Translations under genes and position numbers: made by a program
Notes under the pieces: generated by a model
The model's database searches: none
What the model saw: only the letters and a program-made list of their open reading frames with translations
What the model was told of the DNA's origin: nothing
DNA from: Streptomyces sp. SLBN-31
GTDB lineage: Bacteria > Actinomycetota > Actinomycetes > Streptomycetales > Streptomycetaceae
Length of the DNA stretch: 64,000 nt
NCBI RefSeq assembly: GCF_006715395.1
Contig: NZ_VFNC01000001.1
Span: 3,162,001 to 3,226,000 of the forward strand
Direction: 5' to 3'
In this document: positions 59,012-64,000 of the stretch, piece by piece
How the letters are laid out: the number at the start of each line of letters is the position of its first letter
Position numbering within the stretch: the stretch's first letter is position 1

Positions 59012-61609
59012 ATGAGTGAGCAGTACGTGCTGGATCTTGATGAGGTCGACGAGACGCAGGTCGCGGTCGTCGGCGGCAAGGGCGCCCATCTGGGCGGCCT
59101 GGCACGGATCGAGGGCGTCCGGGTGCCGGGCGGCTTCTGTGTGACGACGGACGCCTTCCGGCAGATCATGGCGCAGGTGCCGTCGATGGCGGACTGGCTC
59201 GACGTGCTGTCGCAACTGAACCCGGGCGACCGGGCGGGGATCGGCACGCTCAGCGCGCGGATCCGCCGGGCCGTCGAAGGGATCGCCGTACCGGACGACG
59301 TGGCGGCGGCCGTCACCGGCGCGCTCGCCCGGCACGGCGAGCGGGCCGCCTACGCCGTCCGGTCCAGCGCGACGGCGGAGGACCTGCCGACGGCGTCCTT
59401 CGCGGGCCAGCAGGACACGTACCTGAACGTCGTAGGAACGACCGCGGTCATCCAGCACATCAGCCGCTGCTGGGCGTCCCTGTTCACCGAGCGAGCCGTG
59501 ACCTACCGGCAACGCAACGGCATCGACCACCGCACGGTCCACATGGCCGTGGTCGTGCAGCGGATGGTCCTCCCGCGGGCGTCCGGCATCCTGTTCACGG
59601 CCGACCCGGTCACGGGCAACCGGAAGGTCGCCACCGTGGACGCCGGGTTCGGTCTCGGCGAGGCCCTGGTCTCCGGCCTGGTGAACCCGGACGTCTTCAA
59701 GGTGCGGGACGGCGAGGTGATCGCCAGGACGGTCGCCGCCAAGGAGCGCGCCCTGCACGCCCTGCCGGACGGCGGTACGCGGGAGACGGCGGTCGACGCC
59801 CGGTTGCGTGAGCAGCCGGCGCTGACGGACGAACAGGTCCTGCGGCTCGTGCGGCTCGGCCGGGACATCGAGGCGCACTTCGGCAGTCCCCAGGACATCG
59901 AGTGGTGCCTCGTCGGAGACGACTTCCGGTTCGTCCAGAGCAGGCCCGTCACGACGCTGTTCCCCGTCCCCGAGGCCAACGACCGGGAGAACCACGTCTA
60001 CGTCTCCGTCGGCCACCAGCAGATGATGACCGACGCCATGAAGCCGCTGGGGCTCTCCCTGTGGCGGCTGACGGCCATGGCGCCGATGCGGGAGGCCGGC
60101 GGGAGGCTGTTCGTCGACGCCACCCGGCAGCTTTCCTCACCCGCGAGCCGAGCCCGCCTCCTGGATCTCATCGGACGGGGAGATCCGCTGACCAGGGACG
60201 CGCTGGAGACCGTGCTGGAGCGCGACGGCTTCGTCCCGACGCTCCCGGACGCGGCTCCCGGCGGGCCGCCTGTCACCGGCGCTTCCGCGCGGCTCGACAC
60301 CGATCCGGCCATCGTCACCGAGCTGATCAAGCGCAACGAGGAGTCCCTCGCCGCCCTGGAGCACGACATCCGGAACCGGACCGGACCGGCGCTGTTCGAC
60401 TTCCTGCTGGAGGCCTTCGAGGAGCACAAGCGCGTTCTCACCGATCCGCTCAACCTCCCCGCGATCATGGCGGGGATGGAGGCCACCTGGTGGCTCAACG
60501 ACAAGCTGCTGGAGTGGCTGGGCGAGAAGAACGCGGCCGACACCCTCACGCTGTCCGCTCCCGGAAACGTCACATCCGAGATGGGGCTGGCGCTGCTCGA
60601 CGTCGCGGACGCCATCCGCCCGCATCCGGAAGTGGTGGCCTTCCTCCAGGGGGTCGAGGACGAGCACTTCCTGGACGAGCTGGCCGAACTCCCCGGCGGG
60701 ATCGAGGCACGGGCCGCCATCGAGGGCTACCTCGAACGGTACGGAATGCGCTGCGTCGGCGAGATCGACATCACCAGACCCCGTTGGCGCGAGCGCCCCG
60801 ACACGCTCCTGCCGCTGATCCTCGACAACGTCAGGAACTTCGAACCGGGCGCCGCCGAGCGGCGGTTCGAGCAAGGGCGGCGGAAGGCGCGGGAGAAGGA
60901 AGAGGAGGTGCTGTCCCGCCTGCGGGCGCTGCCCGACGGCGACCGCAAGGCCGACGAGACCAAGCGGATGATCGACCGGGTACGGACCTTCATCGGATAC
61001 CGGGAGTACCCCAAGTACGGCATCGTCAGCCGCTACTTCGTCTACAAGCGGGCGCTGCTCGAAGAGGCCGAGCGCCTGGTGCGGGCCGGGGCGCTGCGGG
61101 AGAAGGAGGACGTCTTCTACCTCACCTTCCAGGAGTTCCACGACGCCGCGCGCACGAAGCGGGTGGACGAGCAGCTCATCCGGCGGCGCGAGGAGGCCTT
61201 CCGGTCGTACAAGGCGCTCACACCGCCGCGGGTACTCACGTCGGACGGCGAGACCCTCAACGGGGCGTACCGGCGCGACGACGTACCGGCCGGCGCCCTG
61301 ATCGGCCTGCCGGTCTCCGTCGGGACCGTCGAGGGAAGGGCCCGGGTCGTCCTCGACATGGCGCAGGCCGATCTCGAGCCGGGCGACATCCTGGTCACGG
61401 CCTGCACGGACCCGAGCTGGTCGCCCCTGTTCGTCGGAATCGCGGGCCTGGTGACGGAGGTCGGCGGTCTGATGACGCACGGCGCGGTGATCGCCCGGGA
61501 GTACGGTCTGCCCGCCGTCGTGGGCGTGGAGCGGGCCACCCGGCTGATCCAGGACGGACAACGCATCCGGGTGCACGGGACCGACGGCTACGTCGAGGTC
61601 CTGCCCTGA
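59012..61609 (+). CDS. rph: Rifampin phosphotransferase (RPH)
   Basis: An 865-residue enzyme that uses ATP to phosphorylate the C21 hydroxyl of rifamycins, releasing AMP and phosphate. Order: an ATP-grasp-type ATP-binding domain (1-310; GGKGAHLGGL, YAVRSSATAEDLPTASFAGQQDTYLNV, GILFTADPVTG), a rifamycin-binding domain (about 325-750) and a swivelling phosphohistidine domain with His823 in GGLMTHGAVIAREYGLPAVVGV. Length and His position agree with Listeria RPH (867 residues, His825). The ATG at 59012 has GGAGGAG upstream; the open frame before it is leader. The RAE upstream predicts rifamycin induction. Confidence 0.94.
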   Translation: MSEQYVLDLDEVDETQVAVVGGKGAHLGGLARIEGVRVPGGFCVTTDAFRQIMAQVPSMADWLDVLSQLNPGDRAGIGTLSARIRRAVEGIAVPDDVAAAVTGALARHGERAAYAVRSSATAEDLPTASFAGQQDTYLNVVGTTAVIQHISRCWASLFTERAVTYRQRNGIDHRTVHMAVVVQRMVLPRASGILFTADPVTGNRKVATVDAGFGLGEALVSGLVNPDVFKVRDGEVIARTVAAKERALHALPDGGTRETAVDARLREQPALTDEQVLRLVRLGRDIEAHFGSPQDIEWCLVGDDFRFVQSRPVTTLFPVPEANDRENHVYVSVGHQQMMTDAMKPLGLSLWRLTAMAPMREAGGRLFVDATRQLSSPASRARLLDLIGRGDPLTRDALETVLERDGFVPTLPDAAPGGPPVTGASARLDTDPAIVTELIKRNEESLAALEHDIRNRTGPALFDFLLEAFEEHKRVLTDPLNLPAIMAGMEATWWLNDKLLEWLGEKNAADTLTLSAPGNVTSEMGLALLDVADAIRPHPEVVAFLQGVEDEHFLDELAELPGGIEARAAIEGYLERYGMRCVGEIDITRPRWRERPDTLLPLILDNVRNFEPGAAERRFEQGRRKAREKEEEVLSRLRALPDGDRKADETKRMIDRVRTFIGYREYPKYGIVSRYFVYKRALLEEAERLVRAGALREKEDVFYLTFQEFHDAARTKRVDEQLIRRREEAFRSYKALTPPRVLTSDGETLNGAYRRDDVPAGALIGLPVSVGTVEGRARVVLDMAQADLEPGDILVTACTDPSWSPLFVGIAGLVTEVGGLMTHGAVIAREYGLPAVVGVERATRLIQDGQRIRVHGTDGYVEVLP

Positions 61610-61625
61610 CCGCCTGAACCGCCCC

Positions 61626-61653
61626 CGCGATGCCGGCCCGCCCCGGCATCGCG
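61626..61653. terminator. Bidirectional terminator after rph
   Basis: CGCGATGCCGG and CCGGCATCGCG form a perfect 11-bp stem with a six-base loop, 17 bases after the rph stop and seven bases past the stop of the convergent methyltransferase gene. Confidence 0.85.
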
Positions 61654-61659
61654 GCCGGC

Positions 61660-62403
61660 TCAGGCGGAGCCCGGTGTGGGACGCAGCACGAGGGAGAAGA
61701 AGCCGAAGGGATCCCGGTAGACGCGGAGCCATTCCGTACGCCGGGTCGTGGCCGTCCGCAGTGCCTGCGCGCTGTGCGGGTCGTTGGGGTGGTCCAGGGC
61801 CCAGGCGGCCAGGTAGCCCCAGCAGGCCCATTCGTAGTCGTCCAGTTCCTGACGTGTGCTGACGTGCCCGTCCACGGGAGTCCAGCCCTCGGCGACGACC
61901 CGGTCCACGGTCGTCGCCAGGTCGGTGAAGTCCCCGAGCATCTCCACGGCCTCCTGCGAGGGAGGCCTTTCCCAGAAGCCGTCACCGATGAGGACGAGGC
62001 CACCGGGGGCCAGGTGCCGGCGGGCCGCCGCGAGCGTGGGGAGCAGGCCGCCGAAGGCGTGTGCGGCCCCGAAGCTGAGGACCACGTCGAACGGCTCCTC
62101 GGGCGCGAACTCCTCGGCCTTGCGGTGGTGCAGTACGAGACGGTCCCGGACACCGAGGCCGCTCGCCGCGGCGGCCGCCTGGGCGAGGGCCTCCTCGGAT
62201 ATGTCCACACCCTCGGCACGGACGCCGGGTCGCATGTCCAAAGCGCGCAGGAGCCACTCCCCGGTGCCGCAGCCGAGGTCGAGAACCCGCTCGTCGCCCC
62301 TGGGCAGCGCGCGTTCCAGCAGGCGGCGCACCGAGTCGTCGGAGAGCGGGGACTTGATCGGGTGTTCGGTATGAGCGATGCGGGAGATCTGTTCGCGATT
62401 CAC
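61660..62403 (-). CDS. SAM-dependent methyltransferase
   Basis: A 247-residue class I methyltransferase. SAM motif I is VLDLGCGTGEWLLRAL (40-55), the acidic strand AEGVDISEEAL, and post-motif FDVVLSFGAAHAFGGLLPTL, followed by GGLVLIGDGFW. It resembles ubiquinone/menaquinone-type and small-molecule methyltransferases (Methyltransf_25/11). No Shine-Dalgarno is strong (GTGAAT context); the start codon ATG at 62403 fits the family's N-terminus. Convergent with rph and stand-alone; the acceptor is unknown. Confidence 0.88.
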   Translation of the reverse strand: MNREQISRIAHTEHPIKSPLSDDSVRRLLERALPRGDERVLDLGCGTGEWLLRALDMRPGVRAEGVDISEEALAQAAAAASGLGVRDRLVLHHRKAEEFAPEEPFDVVLSFGAAHAFGGLLPTLAAARRHLAPGGLVLIGDGFWERPPSQEAVEMLGDFTDLATTVDRVVAEGWTPVDGHVSTRQELDDYEWACWGYLAAWALDHPNDPHSAQALRTATTRRTEWLRVYRDPFGFFSLVLRPTPGSA

Positions 62404-62461
62404 CGGGGCAGCGTGCCAACGGCGTGGCGTGTCCGCACCTCATTTACGCCCGGCACCTCGG

Positions 62462-62785
62462 TCACCCCCGGTAGGGCGCCAGCACACGGTCCAGCTCGTC
62501 GGTCACCGCGGCGGGCGCGTCCAGCCCCTGCACCACGTTCAGCAGGTGTTCCGCCACCGTGGCGACGTCCATCCCGACGGCGCGGCCGAGGTCCGCCAGC
62601 ACCTGCCTCGCCTCGCCGAGGGGCACGGGCCCCAGCACGGCCAGAGCGCCTTCCGCCATGTGGACGGCGGACTGCGCCGCCAGCGCGCGACGGAACTGGT
62701 CATCCTCCGACGGGGCCGGGCCCTGGCGCAGGACAGTGGTCGAGAGGAGGCTGAGGACACGCGATTCCGGTCTGGGAGAGTGCAT
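62462..62785 (-). CDS. Small ANTAR-like protein, 107 aa
   Basis: MHSPRPESRVLSLLSTTVLRQGPAPSEDDQFRRALAAQSAVHMAEGALAVLGPVPLGEARQVLADLGRAVGMDVATVAEHLLNVVQGLDAP... The segment SAVHMAEGALAVLGPVPLGEARQVLADLGRAVGMDVATVAEHLLNVV follows the three-helix ANTAR pattern (A-x-x-x-M-A..., Ala-Leu core, then V-A-x-x-L/I-V), although the hallmark residues are partly replaced. There is no GAF sensor domain in front. The ATG at 62785 has AAGG upstream. It is divergent from the full GAF-ANTAR gene at 62960. It may bind RNA or be a decoy or inactive derivative. Confidence 0.6.
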   Translation of the reverse strand: MHSPRPESRVLSLLSTTVLRQGPAPSEDDQFRRALAAQSAVHMAEGALAVLGPVPLGEARQVLADLGRAVGMDVATVAEHLLNVVQGLDAPAAVTDELDRVLAPYRG

Positions 62786-62959
62786 ACGACCGCCTTGGCA
62801 TGGGACTGGGAACTCCAATTACCCGCAATCACCTGCTCAATAGCGCCGTATGGGCCATGGTCACATCACCCTCACCGTCGGCGGACCCTCGCCGTCCGCA
62901 TGGGTCCGCGGCCCGCGAGAGGGCGGGCGGTAGGCTGGCCGGACCGGTGATCGAGGCGG

Positions 62960-63661
62960 GTGGTGGCGGTGGAGTGGCGAGAGTTCGCCGAGGCGATGGC
63001 CCAGCTCGCGCGGAACCTGCTGGCGCAGGAGTCGGTGCAGGGGACGCTGGACGAGATCGCGAACTCGGCGGTGCGACTGGTGGAGGGCTGCGACGCCGCC
63101 GGAATCCTGGCGGTGCGCAAGGGCCGGGCGGTCACCCTGTCCGCCTGCGGGGACGTGGTCGAGGCCTCCGACCGTCTGCAGGGCGAGCTGGCCGAGGGCC
63201 CCTGTTTCGACCTGGCCCGACGAGCGAACGGGGAGCGGGTCTTCCGGATCGAGGACATGACGCGGCCGCAGGAGTCCTGGCCGCGGTTCGCGGAGGCGGC
63301 CCGCTGGCTGGGGATCGGCAGCATGACCGGGGTGCTGCTCTACACCCACGACGAGGACTTCGGCGCGCTGAACCTGTACGCCCGCCGCCCCGGCGCCTTC
63401 GGCAAGGACATCGAGACCGCCGGCTGGCTGCTGGCCTCGCACGCCGCCGTCGCCCTGGCCGACGCCCGCACCATCGACCAGCTCGAGGACGCCATGAAGA
63501 CCCGGCACGCCATCGGCGAGGCCATGGGCATCCTGATGGAACGCCACAAGCTGAGCGAGGACGACGCCTTCGACGTGCTGCGGCGCATCTCCCAGCAGCA
63601 CAACATCAAGCTGCGTGACGTCGCCCAGCGCGTGCGCAGAGACCCTCCGGGCCAGGCCTGA
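62960..63661 (+). CDS. GAF-ANTAR RNA-binding antitermination regulator
   Basis: A 233-residue regulator. The GAF domain (about 20-170) has VRLVEGCDAAGILAVRKGRAVTLSACGDVVEASDRLQGELAEGPCFDLARR and the FGALNLYARRPGAF strand. The ANTAR domain (about 178-230) reads QLEDAMKTRHAIGEAMGILMERHKLSEDDAFDVLRRISQQHNIKLRDVAQRV with the conserved Ala, Leu and A-x-x-x-V residues. ANTAR proteins bind paired hexaloop hairpins in mRNA leaders. The GTG start at 62960 is used with GCGGG upstream; the start is uncertain by a few codons. A long hairpin follows. The ligand and target RNAs are unknown. Confidence 0.9.
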   Translation: MVAVEWREFAEAMAQLARNLLAQESVQGTLDEIANSAVRLVEGCDAAGILAVRKGRAVTLSACGDVVEASDRLQGELAEGPCFDLARRANGERVFRIEDMTRPQESWPRFAEAARWLGIGSMTGVLLYTHDEDFGALNLYARRPGAFGKDIETAGWLLASHAAVALADARTIDQLEDAMKTRHAIGEAMGILMERHKLSEDDAFDVLRRISQQHNIKLRDVAQRVRRDPPGQA

Positions 63662-63682
63662 TCACATCGTTCGCACGAGGGG

Positions 63683-63731
63683 CCACGGGCGGGCGGGTGT
63701 CGGGGGGGAATCGCACCCGCCCGGCCCGTGG
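63683..63731. terminator. Terminator after the GAF-ANTAR gene
   Basis: CCACGGGCGGGCGGGTG (63683-63699) pairs with CACCCGCCCGGCCCGTGG (63714-63731) with one bulged base around a 14-base loop containing a run of G. Located 22 bases after the stop. The rest of the stretch to 63969 shows no gene or element I can support. Confidence 0.75.
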
Positions 63732-63969
63732 GCAAGGACCCGCACGGGGGAAGCGGGCCTTGCGGGCCTTGATCAGGGCCCACCGGTTACAGCGCACCGC
63801 GCACCCCATGTGTCACAGTCCACTGCTCCCTCGACGCCGGCCCGGCCGACGGGCCGACGCCGCACCTCGCGTCCGTCGTCGTGGGAGCGCCATGTCGCAT
63901 CCCGGCGCTCAGCGGGTAACAGCATGTCTCGGAGCCCTGGAGAGGCCCTGACATGGGAGGTGACGGGCG

Positions 63970-64000
63970 GTGGATCGGCTGGATGGCAACCAGCGCGCGC
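63970..64000 (+). CDS. Possible start of the next gene (truncated by window)
   Basis: GTG at 63970 has GGAGG nine bases upstream (63956-63960) and reads V-D-R-L-D-G-N-Q-R-A to the window end. Only ten residues are visible, too few for a family. Included because the ribosome-binding site is strong and the frame is open. Confidence 0.35.
   Translation, partial: MDRLDGNQRA

Overview
The base composition (strongly G+C-rich, nearly all third codon positions G or C), the gene families and the regulatory motifs point to a Streptomyces chromosome, in an accessory region rather than the conserved core. I see no rRNA, tRNA, CRISPR array, integrase or intact insertion sequence. The window opens inside a drug-efflux gene and closes at what may be the first codons of another gene.

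Layout. 0-10.7 kb: efflux and housekeeping genes (two DHA2-type MFS pumps, one with a divergent MarR repressor and a clear operator; an APC permease; a secreted SGNH esterase; a GlxA-type regulator; a GAPDH; a PPOX-family flavoprotein). 10.8-20.9 kb: a secreted polysaccharide-attack island on the minus strand with two GH18 chitinases, a GH5 glucanase, a GH43 enzyme, a lectin/beta-helix protein and an NPP1 (necrosis-inducing-like) protein. It carries DasR-like palindromes at both chitinase promoters and LacI-like palindromes at GH43. The beta-helix gene has a one-base frameshift that fuses it in frame to the NPP1 gene. 21-26.9 kb: assorted metabolic genes, a DUF574 methyltransferase, a P450 and a decayed transporter fragment.

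26.9-36.8 kb: the most coherent system, a reactive-sulfur (sulfide/persulfide) detoxification regulon. A CsoR-family repressor with two Cys and no His (CstR type) sits among genes for sulfide:quinone oxidoreductase, two metallo-beta-lactamase/rhodanese fusions, three small rhodaneses, a TauE/SafE exporter, a DUF302 protein, a cysteine-desulfurase-like PLP enzyme and a methyltransferase. Seven copies or near-copies of the palindrome TACCCC-NN-GGGGTA precede these genes. Just outside it (40.3-42.4 kb) lies an ArsR-rhodanese fusion divergent from an MFS exporter.

36.8-54 kb: a two-component system whose sensor loop is rich in Met, His and Gly, a DUF2202 protein, two universal stress proteins followed by a P2-type cation ATPase, a membrane glycosyltransferase-like protein, a P1B-5-type metal ATPase with a C-terminal hemerythrin domain, and a second two-component system. 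54-64 kb: a VanJ-like membrane phosphatase, a polysaccharide deacetylase, a Ser/Thr kinase, and two regulator remnants (TetR and LysR C-termini) that meet head to head. Next comes rph (rifampin phosphotransferase) preceded by a 19-bp inverted repeat that matches the rifamycin-associated element as I remember it, then a methyltransferase and two ANTAR-type proteins.

Start codons were chosen by ribosome-binding site, domain content and overlap with neighbours. Functions come from motif and family recognition by eye, not from database searches.
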